From assembly GCF_910592395.1 (NCBI RefSeq), contig NC_088316.1:10724001-10788000 (forward strand): 64,000 nucleotides of DNA, given 5' to 3'. This document shows, piece after piece, positions 54,330 through 62,754 of this stretch (within the stretch, counting starts at the first letter, position 1; every line of letters starts with the position of its first letter). The DNA is from Lineus longissimus (taxonomy: Eukaryota; Nemertea; Pilidiophora; Heteronemertea; Lineidae). The notes beneath the pieces are model-generated. The model was not told where the DNA came from. It saw nothing but the letters and a program-made list of their open reading frames with translations, and ran no database searches. Made by a program: the position numbers and the translations under genes.

Positions 54330-54838
54330 TTAGGAGAGTTTTGTTTTTTTCAGCTCTTTTCGCAGACCCTTTTGTCCTTTTTTCGACAACTTATCATTTT
54401 TTTGTTCAACAAAGATGTAAGTGCTCAAAAAAGCTTTAAGTCTAAGAGACACCCAGCACCCAATAACATCTTTGAATAGTTTTCTATTTAATTGACTACT
54501 CATGTGTTCTGTAACTTTGTTCCATGCGCATTGAACACTCACATTGTCGTGGAGCTTGTTCTCCAAGTCAGTTTTCAGATTTTTGCCAGCCAATCTGCAA
54601 ACATTTTCACTTTCAAAATTGGATTTACGACAAGTTCAGTATGTTTGAAGAAGTCATACACATCATCCCTTATGACGAAAAGTCCACCCCTGTTACAAAT
54701 GTCTACAAGTTTCCGAGTGTAACTCAGGAAGGTATCGACTTCAGGAATTGACTTGTCTACCCTCCATTTTTTTTTGCAATGTGCAGAATGTAATCCTTTT
54801 GCATTCAGAGACTTTCTATAAAATGTGACATTGTGCAT
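54330..54838 (-). pseudogene. C-terminal fragment of an uncharacterised invertebrate gene
   Basis: On the minus strand, 54838 to 54575 encodes KKWRVDKSIPEVDTFLSYTR and FADWLAK; the frame then slips by one at about 54585 and continues through KLHDNVSVQCAWNKVTEHMS, FKDVIGCWVSLRLKAFLSTY and GLRKELKK to 54330. The V-x-x-CW-x-x-(L/I)R-x-x-(A/S)F pattern and GLRKELK end occur in a repeated family of uncharacterised proteins. No upstream exon found. Likely a retained 3' exon with a frameshift. Confidence 0.45.
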
Positions 54839-54864
54839 AATAATTGAATGAATATGTTTGGATA

Positions 54865-55036
54865 TACTCTAGATTCACTTTTCTACGGTCAGTGGTAAAT
54901 ATTAATTTCTTACCTTCAGCATTGTCTTCTTCTTCTATATGAATTCATTTTTTTCCGAGGCGCCGATGTATAGCATAATTTTGCAAGGCAAGAAATTAAT
55001 ATTTGCAACTGACCTTAGAAAAGTGAATCTCGAGTA
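54865..55036. mobile_element. 172-bp foldback MITE
   Basis: TACTCTAGATTCACTTTTCT at the left and AGAAAAGTGAATCTCGAGTA at the right are inverted repeats of about 50 bp, continuing through GGTCAGT and AATATTAATTTCTT. No coding capacity. Confidence 0.85.
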
Positions 55037-55101
55037 TTATTATTATTATTTTTAATTTTATTATTATTTGTGTACATGAATGTCGTTTTCATATGCCTAT
55101 C

Positions 55102-55231
55102 AGAATATATGTATTGCGATGGTAGGAACTAGGTTATGCTTTAGGCCCTTTTGACCAAAGACCTTACAGGTCTTTTGCCCCAAATAAGCCTACAACCCCA
55201 AAGAACCAATCCATCGCAATACATATATTCT
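55102..55231. repeat. Inverted repeat with perfect 21-bp arms
   Basis: Arms 55102-55122 and 55211-55231 are exact reverse complements (core TATGTATTGCGATGG). The loop contains a smaller inversion, AAAGACCT/AGGTCTTTT. Probably a small MITE. Confidence 0.8.
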
Positions 55232-55593
55232 ATCATTCATGAGATTCCCAGTGAAGCGTTGCAATGAAATGGTCAATGAAATGGTGAGGGAATACTAGAG
55301 CTCAATGGGTTAATGTAATCATGACTTACTGTATTCCAACAGAAAGTACACGTCAATAGCTTTCCAAGGATACATCATTGCAAATATCCGTTAAAAAATA
55401 TCAGAGAAATGAACCCTTGAAGTTCGCACATCTTGACAGTCCCAGCGTATTCCAATAAATGCTGTAGGCCTACACGACAGCTGTTACAGTGATTAATCAT
55501 TGTTGCTTGAATCTATTGAAAATATTGTTGACAGAGTCTGCATGTACATGGTAACATATGTTACCAAACAATACTCACGTCCCAAAGTATTAC

Positions 55594-55730
55594 AAAGGTC
55601 TATTGTTCGTTAATGCGTTTATCCGACAGAATTTAGAGAAATTATTTTAACGACGCAAAAATAATTTTCAGCGCTGAAAATATTTTCGAAAATTCTGTCG
55701 GATAAACGCATTAAGACACAATAGGCCTTT
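55594..55730. repeat. 137-bp palindromic element
   Basis: The left arm includes TAATGCGTTTATCCGACAGA and the right arm is its reverse complement; outer parts match with a few differences (AAAGGTCTATTGT against AAAGGCCTATTGT). The centre is AT-rich and contains CAGCGCTG. Could form a long hairpin. Confidence 0.85.
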
Positions 55731-55748
55731 TCATGTCTTTGACAAGCA

Positions 55749-55838
55749 AAATAATTAATGACTGCAACATCTGATATGGCCATTGTAATTTGCAAGCACA
55801 AATAATTAATGACTGCAACATCTGATATGGCCATTGTA
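55749..55838 (+). repeat. Short tandem duplication, ~51-bp period
   Basis: AATAATTAATGACTGCAACA followed by TCTGATATGGCCATTGTA occurs at 55749 and 55800. Lies 160 bp upstream of the first Polinton-like gene. Confidence 0.85.
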
Positions 55839-56001
55839 CAACTGAATATCACTATGGTTTAAAGGCAAATGTTATTCTGTCCATGGAGACATGATGTTAA
55901 CGTCACACTTTCTCCATCTGGTGAGATTATTCCATTAAAATAAATGGCCTTTTTACTGTCTTCATTAACCAAAATTCAAGGAAAAAATTCAAGTAAATTA
56001 A

Positions 56002-57392
56002 ATGTATTATCAAATAGCAAATCAACATAAAAGTAAATTCACCTATGACTTCTTTAATTTAGAAGTAACTGTTAATACTAATAACTTCTTCCGCCTACAA
56101 GAAACTAAGATAACACCTGGGTTTTTGAGCCTGAAAAATAAGAAAGACTGTCTGCGACTGGCAAAGAATCCATTATCGTTTTACCAGAACCAATTTAACA
56201 TGGCTGTTTGGTTTGCTACAACAGGTTGTGGTATTTCAATAGACGATCACTTGAATCACAGTGACCCATTGATAAGGTCAATTTACAGGTTTCATGTTTA
56301 CTATCAAATATTGAAGATCATGAAGAATCTAGAGATACCAATTCCAGGTGAAAGTGATTTTAATGAGACAAACAATAACATTAACCGTAGGAAACTAGGA
56401 GGGTTATTGAGTGAATTTGGTTTAAAAGACGAGTACGATTTCTCGGTGTTTGAAAATAACGGTGGTTGGAGGTCATGGAGTGTACCGGATTACAACCCGA
56501 ACATAACTGATCCCGGATATTACATCAATGATTCTAAAATCAATTTCTTCCTCATGCAAGTTCATGAAAATAGAATGCCACCGATGTTCAGTAAAGACTG
56601 GGATGCTGGAATGGCTAATTTCAAATATCCAGATATTTTCATCAAGGATCATGTCAGGAGACACAAGAATGTATTTGATGTAATTACACAAAATGAATGT
56701 CAAACCTATCAACAATTCATGATATTTAATCAAATGGTTTCTCTAATCCTGGAATAGAGAGGTTGAATGATACAATAAGAACATATGTTTACTGTATTCT
56801 GGGTGCTCAGGCATTGACCAGAACACCAATAATTGGAGTACCGGGTACAGAATTGGATGCACAGAAGGAATTTAACAAACTATTAAAGGACTCGATTAAT
56901 CAACATCCTGATATTCCCACTTCAATTCAAAGATACCAAAAAGCAGTGAGTGACACTCATACAAGACTAGATTATGTAATAGCACCAGGATTGTATGTCA
57001 TAGGATCAAATATGGTACTCGTTATTGGTAAGCTGGATAACTACAATAATAACATTTTAATAGCACCAAAAAATGCCAAACCCGGTAAGAATGACATTAA
57101 CCACAAAAAGACCTTACCACCACCACTGATGGAAGGAAATAGTTCTAAGAAAATAAGAGTTAAGAGTAGCGTTGGTACTGTCAAGACGGACTTCGTCCTG
57201 AGAGCAAAGCTCGAGACCAGTCATAAACCAAAGAGTAATGTTGATACACCAAAAACAACTGAAACCTCAAAGAATACTCCTACTACTACTAAACTTGACA
57301 CCAAAGTTGAGAAGGTGGATGATACTCATGAAACAATTAAATTCATGCTTTACTCAGTTGTTGGTACATTGATTGTTTTTATGGTTAGATAA
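56002..57392 (+). pseudogene. Polinton-like gene A: probable virion structural protein, one frameshift
   Basis: ATG 56002 opens 251 codons to TAG 56755-56757. The next frame carries on from about 56742 (GIERLNDTIRTYVYCILG) to TAA 57390-57392, so a single 1-2 nt indel near 56740 splits one ~460-residue protein. Landmarks: FFRLQETKITPGFLSLKNKK, SFYQNQFNMAVWFATTGCGI, IYRFHVYYQILKIM, TRTPIIGVPGTELDAQKEF, ITLDYVIAPG-like (RLDYVIAPGLYVIGSNMVL). The C-terminus is Lys/Thr-rich with a hydrophobic last segment (FMLYSVVGTLIVFMV). Similar proteins accompany pPolB elements in cnidarians and echinoderms (from memory). A structural role is inference. A double-hairpin module sits at 57188-57212 inside it. 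Confidence 0.6.
57188..57212 (-). repeat. Double-hairpin module 1 (single)
   Basis: GGAC-TTC-GTCC, spacer TGA, GAGC-AAA-GCTC: two perfect 4-bp stems with 3-nt loops. In frame it reads DFVLRAKLE within gene A; the TGA is out of frame. Confidence 0.9.
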
Positions 57393-57402
57393 ATAAGTAA
57401 TT

Positions 57403-59040
57403 ATGGCTGAAGGAGGTGAAAATTATGAAATGAGTGAATACTATCCACATTACAATCCTGATTACGATCCTGATTACGATCCTGATTACAAACCTGAGGA
57501 TTATGTTGATATCTTTGATATTAATAAAAAGTTTAAAGATGATCGCGCAAGATACAACACAGGAGGTGAAGATTATGCTGATATCTTTGGTTTTAATAAA
57601 AAGCCTCGAGATTATGACACAAAATACAACACAGGAGGTGAAAATCTTACTGATGAAACTTCATTCACTAAAACTCCAGAAAGGCCAGGCACAACATACA
57701 ACACAGGAGGTGAAAATCTTACTGATGAAACTTCATTAAGTATACCAGAAAGGCCAAGAGGTATTGTCCCTGAATTGATGGAAAAGGAGTCATTTCTAGA
57801 TGATAAAGAGGATAAACTTGATACAGCATTGAAAAAAAGTGGTAAATGGAAATATGACCCGAACAAACTAAGTAAACTAGCAACACGTATTTATTTGCAC
57901 AACGAGGAACCTTACTTCTTGCCTACAAAAGGAGAATTAGCAAACTTTACAGAACAACAAAAGAACAATATGAATAAAATTCCTAATCCTAATGGAGGGA
58001 ATGCCTTTATCATTCCTTTAATTAAATCAGATGGTAAATTCCTTTCTGAAGGCACATTAAAGACTAAGTTTGGTACTAGATTTGCTAACATGATTAGAGG
58101 TATGATTGCACCTGGCCCACCAGTAAGGGAACCTACATTAGTAACCCCTGAAACACAGGCAGTAATTAATGAGGTAAACAGTTCAAACAAACCAATAGAT
58201 AAACTGATAGATGCTACTGATGATGAACTTAAATCACTGGGTTTTACTGAATATGCCTTGAGAGAATTTAGAGGGTTAAAACAGGCTGGTGATGATCTAG
58301 CTGCAGTAAAGAGGGATAAGGACATGCAAATAGAAAGCCTAGAAGAAGAACTTAATAATTTAACAAGAGACTATGTAAAGTCTGTAGAAGAAGATACTAA
58401 AGATAAAGGAGAGTTGAAAAAGCAAATAGATGAACTAAATGACAAATTGTATGAGGAACAGTCAAAGGTATGGAGGTTAGACAATGACAGGGAGTCACAA
58501 ACTAGAAGAATGAAACGTTTAATTGTTGATGTTCTAAAGAAACCAGATTCAACTATTCCTCTGAAGGATAGAATAAAGTTACTTTTTAAGACATATGGTG
58601 TAACCATTAGCGCCATAATAACAGCTGTTGTAATGACATTTACAACTCTAGGTCTTAGTATCAGTAGTGCTTTAAGTGGTGCCACTAAATCTGTAAAACC
58701 AACTCCAGGACCAGGACCATCTCCAGGACCAGACCCAACTCCAGGACCTACACCAGAACCAGGACCAAAACCATCAATACCAGATAAAGTAAAAAAAGGT
58801 CTCAAGAAGTTTGCTGAATGGCTAAAAGAACTAGCCAAGAAATCAGCTGCGGCTTTACCGGGAATCATCGGTTCTATCGTATCATTTCTCCTGAAAACAA
58901 TTGGTGCAGTTGTTGGCTTTCTAGCTGAACATCTGATCATAGCAGTTATTGCTATTGTTAGTTCCATAATTTATGGTTTAATTGGGGGTGTTAAAGCCTT
59001 AAAATCACGTAAAACAGTAAAATCACGTAAAAGGTCTTAG
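57403..59040 (+). CDS. Polinton-like gene B: coiled coil and membrane-segment protein
   Basis: ATG 57403 to TAG 59038-59040, 545 residues, starting 10 bp after gene A. The N-terminus has short tandem repeats (DPDYDPDYDPDY, then three YNTGGE units). The middle contains KLATRIYLHNEEPYF and IRGMIAPGPPVREPTLV. A coiled coil follows at about residues 300-370 (IESLEEELNNL, LKKQIDELNDKLYEEQSKV). Then a hydrophobic segment (ISAIITAVVMTFTTLGLSIS), a Pro/Gly linker (PGPGPSPGPDPTPGPTPEPG), an amphipathic helix, and two more hydrophobic segments (ALPGIIGSIVSFLLKTIGAV, LIIAVIAIVSSIIYGLIGG) with a basic tail. This suggests a membrane-active virion protein or minor structural protein; function not known. 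Confidence 0.7.
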   Translation: MAEGGENYEMSEYYPHYNPDYDPDYDPDYKPEDYVDIFDINKKFKDDRARYNTGGEDYADIFGFNKKPRDYDTKYNTGGENLTDETSFTKTPERPGTTYNTGGENLTDETSLSIPERPRGIVPELMEKESFLDDKEDKLDTALKKSGKWKYDPNKLSKLATRIYLHNEEPYFLPTKGELANFTEQQKNNMNKIPNPNGGNAFIIPLIKSDGKFLSEGTLKTKFGTRFANMIRGMIAPGPPVREPTLVTPETQAVINEVNSSNKPIDKLIDATDDELKSLGFTEYALREFRGLKQAGDDLAAVKRDKDMQIESLEEELNNLTRDYVKSVEEDTKDKGELKKQIDELNDKLYEEQSKVWRLDNDRESQTRRMKRLIVDVLKKPDSTIPLKDRIKLLFKTYGVTISAIITAVVMTFTTLGLSISSALSGATKSVKPTPGPGPSPGPDPTPGPTPEPGPKPSIPDKVKKGLKKFAEWLKELAKKSAAALPGIIGSIVSFLLKTIGAVVGFLAEHLIIAVIAIVSSIIYGLIGGVKALKSRKTVKSRKRS

Positions 59041-59087
59041 GTGACCTTCTATCAAAACAATGTTTAAAAAATAATTATTATGTAAAT

Positions 59088-60227
59088 ATGAATAAATACA
59101 TCTCATTAAAAGACTATTATTCTAGTGAGTGGAACAATGAGAATCTTAAAGGATACATTCGTCCTAGGGTTATGGATCGAGCAGAGCTCTCAGGACGAAG
59201 TCCGACTAGGACAAAGTCCAGAGAGCAAAGCTCGACTCGAGCAGAGCTCTCAGGACGAAGTCTGACTGAGACAGGCAAAGTAGTCCTGCCAAGAATGAAA
59301 GAATATGACGTCAGTACCAACACTAATGCTCAATTCTGCCGTAATTGTAAAAGGTGGACACTTTTTGAGTATCAAAAAAACTTGAATTCAGCAAGGTACG
59401 CAGCTAAAACTGTGAAGTATCAATTCTGCACCAATTGCAATTCGACTACTTACGACGATGATTTTAAAACTCTTGAGATCAATATTGACAACAAGACACG
59501 TTACTTTGACAGTATTCTAAGGAAACTTGGATGGAGTCGGCTGTCCGAATCGGCAGTGAAGTATTTAAAGGACTTTGTGGAAGGGTATTTACAGTGCTAC
59601 TTTTCAAGTCACAGAAAATGTCTTAGTAAGCAGAGATATGAAAGTACTCTTCAGTCAGCCCTAAAAATGGGTATTAACACTCTCCCCTCTAAGTTATGTA
59701 ACCAAGGGTTACATGGTGAAGCCATGCTTTTTAAATTTCACTGTGGGGAATATGATTGGTTTCTTGCCATTGAATTTATTAACAGGGCAATTGGTAAACC
59801 GCAATTAACCGATGAGAATATCACTGACCTTAGACTAGTGTACTATGCTTTCCTTAGATTTCTGCATTACTGTGGTGTGAAGGTCACCATTAACTACAAG
59901 GTATTTTTACACCAAGCCTTTAAAACGCTGAAAATTGATTATGTAATATTTACACCTTTTTTAACCAACAAGGAGCGAGTAAATGATTTGGAGAGATTAT
60001 GGTATGATTTCACTCAAAGTATTTTCTTCCAGAATTACAAGGTTGAGAAGGAATATGACCAGGATATTGACAAGCAGTTTGACGTTTTACTGAGTGCCAG
60101 TGCAGGTCGAGACATTAACTGCATCAGTAGTATTAAGTTTACACCAGCCGGACTTCGTCCTGAGAGCATAGCTCAAGCCAGACTTCGTCCTGAGAGCATA
60201 GCTCGAGCTAGTGTTAAGATGCAATAA
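59088..60227 (+). CDS. Polinton-like gene C: Cys-rich protein with hairpin-derived segments
   Basis: ATG 59088 to TAA 60225-60227, 379 residues. FCRNCKRWTLFEYQ and YQFCTNCNSTTYDDDF form two C-x-x-C pairs, a probable zinc ribbon. The middle is a helical domain (YLKDFVEGYLQCYFSSHRKC, CNQGLHGEAMLFKFHCGEYD, FLRFLHYCGVKVTINYKVFL). Residues about 30-60 and the last ~30 residues are encoded by double-hairpin modules, giving RAELSGRSPTRTKSREQSS near the start and LRPESIAQARLRPESIARA near the end. Those segments are low-complexity insertions and not part of a domain. Function unknown; perhaps a replication or packaging accessory. Confidence 0.65.
   Translation: MNKYISLKDYYSSEWNNENLKGYIRPRVMDRAELSGRSPTRTKSREQSSTRAELSGRSLTETGKVVLPRMKEYDVSTNTNAQFCRNCKRWTLFEYQKNLNSARYAAKTVKYQFCTNCNSTTYDDDFKTLEINIDNKTRYFDSILRKLGWSRLSESAVKYLKDFVEGYLQCYFSSHRKCLSKQRYESTLQSALKMGINTLPSKLCNQGLHGEAMLFKFHCGEYDWFLAIEFINRAIGKPQLTDENITDLRLVYYAFLRFLHYCGVKVTINYKVFLHQAFKTLKIDYVIFTPFLTNKERVNDLERLWYDFTQSIFFQNYKVEKEYDQDIDKQFDVLLSASAGRDINCISSIKFTPAGLRPESIAQARLRPESIARASVKMQ
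59179..59263 (+). repeat. Double-hairpin array 2 (six hairpins)
   Basis: In order: GAGC/GCTC, TCA, GGAC/GTCC, GACTA, GGAC/GTCC, AGA, GAGC/GCTC, GACTC, GAGC/GCTC, TCA, GGAC/GTCT. Only the last stem has a mismatch. Entirely open in the frame of gene C. Confidence 0.92.
60150..60204 (-). repeat. Double-hairpin array 3 (two tandem modules)
   Basis: Two copies with a 30-nt period of GGAC-TTC-GTCC, TGA, GAGC-ATA-GCTC. The second has AGAC in place of GGAC. They form the C-terminal end of gene C; TGA spacers are out of frame. Confidence 0.9.
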
Positions 60228-60278
60228 AGTTGTGAAAACAGCATTTTGCACTTAACAGTCATTTTTCCATAATTTTAA

Positions 60279-61100
60279 ATGAATAATCAGCAAATGAATA
60301 GTCCGACATTTGCAGTGATTGAACAACAGATGAAACAGATTGGTGTTATGAGTCCTGAGAGCTTAGCTCGAGTTGGGGCTTCTAACCAACAGAACACTGG
60401 TAGTTACCAACAAAACAGAACTAACTTTCAACAGAACTGCTCTACAAATCGACAAGTTTCAAACAAGCAGTTGAATAGTTCAAATTTTGTTACTCCCAGT
60501 CAGGGAATAGTTAATCCCAGTCAAGGAATAGTCAATTCTAGTTGCCAACTAGGATCAACCAGCAATCAACAAAATTTGAACTATTTGACTGATAGTGGTC
60601 TTAAAGCCAAACAAGACTTAGAGATTCTAGTTGCAACTGGTAAAAGCAAGGATTTCCTTAATAAACAAATAACTTTTAATGACTTAGATAATATGACTGA
60701 AAAAGAAATCTTAAAACACCATAGAATGTATGAAACAAAGATGGCTGCCAGACTTAATGATTCTTTGGGTAAGACAGTAATTAAAGCTTACACTAAATTA
60801 TCAAGGTGGTTATTACCAATAGATGATGAAGATGATCTTTATCATGATCTTAGAAATGATTATTTGATAACTAACGAGTTGGATAAATGGCTTGGATGGT
60901 TGAGTTTGAGAATGGGTCCATTAACTGCACTTGCTTCAACAACACTTATTACTTTAGGTCATTGTCATGAGGAATCATCTATGAATACATCGAGTATGAC
61001 TGCATCAAATATGAATACACCAAATATGACTGTCTCTGAATGTGACAAACCAATAGATGAAAGTCTAGATATCACAGGTAGTGATGATAAAGAAGACTAA
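60279..61100 (+). CDS. Polinton-like gene D: Asn/Gln-rich protein
   Basis: ATG 60279 to TAA 61098-61100, 273 residues. The first ~110 residues are Gln/Asn/Ser-rich with a small duplicated IVNPSQGIVN motif. The second half is folded-looking: LTDSGLKAKQDLEILVATGK, TFNDLDNMTEKEILKHHRMY, DLRNDYLITNELDKWLGWLS, and a hydrophobic MGPLTALASTTLITLGHC. The tail has MNT/SMTASNMNTPNM repeats. A partial hairpin module lies at 60352-60369. No family assigned with confidence. Confidence 0.6.
   Translation: MNNQQMNSPTFAVIEQQMKQIGVMSPESLARVGASNQQNTGSYQQNRTNFQQNCSTNRQVSNKQLNSSNFVTPSQGIVNPSQGIVNSSCQLGSTSNQQNLNYLTDSGLKAKQDLEILVATGKSKDFLNKQITFNDLDNMTEKEILKHHRMYETKMAARLNDSLGKTVIKAYTKLSRWLLPIDDEDDLYHDLRNDYLITNELDKWLGWLSLRMGPLTALASTTLITLGHCHEESSMNTSSMTASNMNTPNMTVSECDKPIDESLDITGSDDKED
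60352..60369 (-). repeat. Double-hairpin module 4 (partial)
   Basis: GTCC, TGA, GAGC-TTA-GCTC: one full hairpin plus the inner strand of the other, whose outer strand is lost. Reads SPESLARV in gene D; TGA out of frame. Confidence 0.8.
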
Positions 61101-61179
61101 ATTAACCTGGTTATGAGAACATAGTTCGAATTAATTTGAGCAAGATAAATGGAACTTGAAACTGTAACTGATACTACTC

Positions 61180-61234
61180 GAGCTATGCTCTCAGGACAAA
61201 GTCCGACTAGGACTACGTCCAGAGAACAAAGTTT
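61180..61234 (+). repeat. Double-hairpin array 5 (four hairpins, 55 nt)
   Basis: GAGC-TAT-GCTC, TCA, GGAC-AAA-GTCC, GACTA, GGAC-TAC-GTCC, AGA, GAAC-AAA-GTTT. The last stem has GAAC/GTT, a paired change from GAGC/GCT, with one mismatch. Confidence 0.9.
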
Positions 61235-61561
61235 CAGTGTCTAAGAAACCTCGATCAGAGAAACAATTAGCATGGTCTAGAGAACTGGGTAGAAGATCTA
61301 AGGAATTTAAGAGAATAAAAAACGATAAGACGACATTTAAAGTACAGGACTCCTCACCAAAAAACAGAGTTGTGGAAAAGGAGGAAGAAGAAGTAGAGGA
61401 AGAAGAACCACAATCTCAAAATACTGATGTATCACTGCGTGAATCTAGTAGTAATACTTATGTCTATGTACTAGGTTTAGGTGCCGTTATTTTAGCAGCA
61501 TTCATTATGTTTAAGAAACTTCCTAAAAAAGTAAGTAAAGAGCAGCGATCAGGCTTGAATC

Positions 61562-61616
61562 GAGCTATGCTCTCAGGACAAAGTCCTAATCGAACTTTGT
61601 TCTCTGGACAAAGTCC
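61562..61616 (+). repeat. Double-hairpin array 6 (four hairpins, 55 nt)
   Basis: GAGC-TAT-GCTC, TCA, GGAC-AAA-GTCC, TAATC, GAAC-TTT-GTTC, TCT, GGAC-AAA-GTCC. All stems pair, including the compensated GAAC/GTTC. In frame in gene E (RAMLSGQSPNRTLFSGQS). Confidence 0.92.
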
Positions 61617-61684
61617 GAATGAAGCAGTCATGAAGGGATCAATTAACCCTCTTGTTAAACCTGTAGTTAAAGAGAAGAAATGTA

Positions 61685-62698
61685 CTATTCCTTTAATGGA
61701 ATGATCTCATCAGGTGGTCGAGCTTTGCTCTCAGGACGAAGTCCGTCTAGGACAAAGGCCAGAGAGCAAAGCTCGATTCTTAACTCTAAAGAAACCTCTG
61801 TTCCTCTGAAATTAACTAGCTTACCATTCTCATCAGTGATTTCGAATTTTATGTGATTAGTACACTTATTTATCGTTTTCTTACAATTCGGTTCGTATCG
61901 CTGCATTTTTATTTGGTCACCATCTTCTACAGGTATGATGCAGAAAATGTTAGATGGTTTATTGTTGTAGAGGGTCTTAGCTTTGTCAACCAAATTAGCT
62001 TGCAGGAATAGATATTTCCTGTAAAAGTTGAGTGGTCTTGTGGAGTAGTATTTTCCTTTCTTGGTGAATTTAGTTTGCTTAAAGCCAAACCACTCATTCA
62101 CCACTGTGAGCTGTTTTTCTATCACCTCTCTTATGGTTTTGCTTATTTGAAAACCTTCTGTGTTTCTCTCAATCTTGATTTTTTCATTTTTATCTAACTT
62201 GTCTACTTTCAGAGGGTACTCTTTATCCTCTGTAAGTTCAAGGGTTATGTAATTATTGTTATCACAGTAAATTTTCACATGGCTAATTCCAATTTCTTTT
62301 ATGTATTTTTGCCATACCTCACAAAACTCACTTAAACTAAAATGTTGAGAGTATGGAAATGTGTATTGAGTAATGGTGTCTTTAGTTGTGGTAGATTCAT
62401 TTTCCAAATGCCGTTCGCAAATTTTCATGACTTCCTTTTCAAGTGTATCTGTTTCAAGTCCAGGAGCAAATAATGTCCTACACCATAATTGTTTATCTAA
62501 GGGCTCATGTGTTGTAAATCTGGTTATTTCGACTAGAAATGAGAAAATCCTGACTCCCTCTGGTAGAAAATCACCTGTCCACCATGAATTGTAAAAGGTT
62601 ATCGATTTCAAAGTAATGGATTTTATGTCTAATTGGGCTGTTAAGTAGTACTCAAATTTGGCTTCATTACATTCTTGTTCATTGATTATGAAGTCCAT
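61685..62698 (-). CDS. Polinton-like gene F: unknown protein on the minus strand
   Basis: ATG at 62698 down to TAG at 61687-61685, 337 residues. Landmarks: LTLKSITFYNSWW-like start (ITLKSITFYNSWWTGDFL), RIFSFLVEITRFT, YSQHFSLSEFCEVWQKYIKE, NNYITLELTEDKEYPL, NEWFGFKQTKFTKKGKYY, KYLFLQANLVDKAKTLYNN. It is beta-rich and resembles, in layout only, minor capsid or fibre-like proteins of pPolB elements. It is convergent with gene E (20-bp overlap) and divergent from the polymerase. The last ~30 residues come from a four-hairpin array. Confidence 0.6.
   Translation of the reverse strand: MDFIINEQECNEAKFEYYLTAQLDIKSITLKSITFYNSWWTGDFLPEGVRIFSFLVEITRFTTHEPLDKQLWCRTLFAPGLETDTLEKEVMKICERHLENESTTTKDTITQYTFPYSQHFSLSEFCEVWQKYIKEIGISHVKIYCDNNNYITLELTEDKEYPLKVDKLDKNEKIKIERNTEGFQISKTIREVIEKQLTVVNEWFGFKQTKFTKKGKYYSTRPLNFYRKYLFLQANLVDKAKTLYNNKPSNIFCIIPVEDGDQIKMQRYEPNCKKTINKCTNHIKFEITDENGKLVNFRGTEVSLELRIELCSLAFVLDGLRPESKARPPDEIIPLKE
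61720..61774 (+). repeat. Double-hairpin array 7 (four hairpins, 55 nt)
   Basis: GAGC-TTT-GCTC, TCA, GGAC-GAA-GTCC, GTCTA, GGAC-AAA-GGCC, AGA, GAGC-AAA-GCTC. One stem has a mismatch (GGAC/GGCC). Read on the minus strand as the C-terminus of gene F without a stop. Confidence 0.92.
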
Positions 62699-62754
62699 TT
62701 CTATTTAATTCAAGAGATTTATTGAATTTAATAAATTTTAATCTAATAAATAGA
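62699..62754. promoter_or_regulatory. 56-bp divergent intergenic region
   Basis: Separates the starts of gene F (minus) and the polymerase gene (plus). It is almost pure A/T with ATTTAATTCAAGAG and TTTAATAAATTTTAATC, so a bidirectional promoter is likely by position. Confidence 0.45.

Larger units (their letters stand above)
61149..61704 (+). pseudogene. Polinton-like gene E: small basic membrane protein, start disrupted by hairpins
   Basis: Open from about 61168 to TGA 61702-61704. The body begins KKPRSEKQLAWSRELGRRSK and continues with an acidic run (EEEEVEEEEP), one transmembrane segment (YVYVLGLGAVILAAFIMFK) and a basic end. The only nearby ATG (61149) is in another frame; between it and the body sits a 55-nt four-hairpin array (61180-61234). 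55 leaves remainder 1 on division by 3, and without those 55 nt the ATG would be in frame with the body, so the array has probably cut the gene off from its start. The C-terminus carries a second array. The PRSEKQLAWxRELG start is recurrent in Polinton-like elements as I recall; role unknown. Confidence 0.6.
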
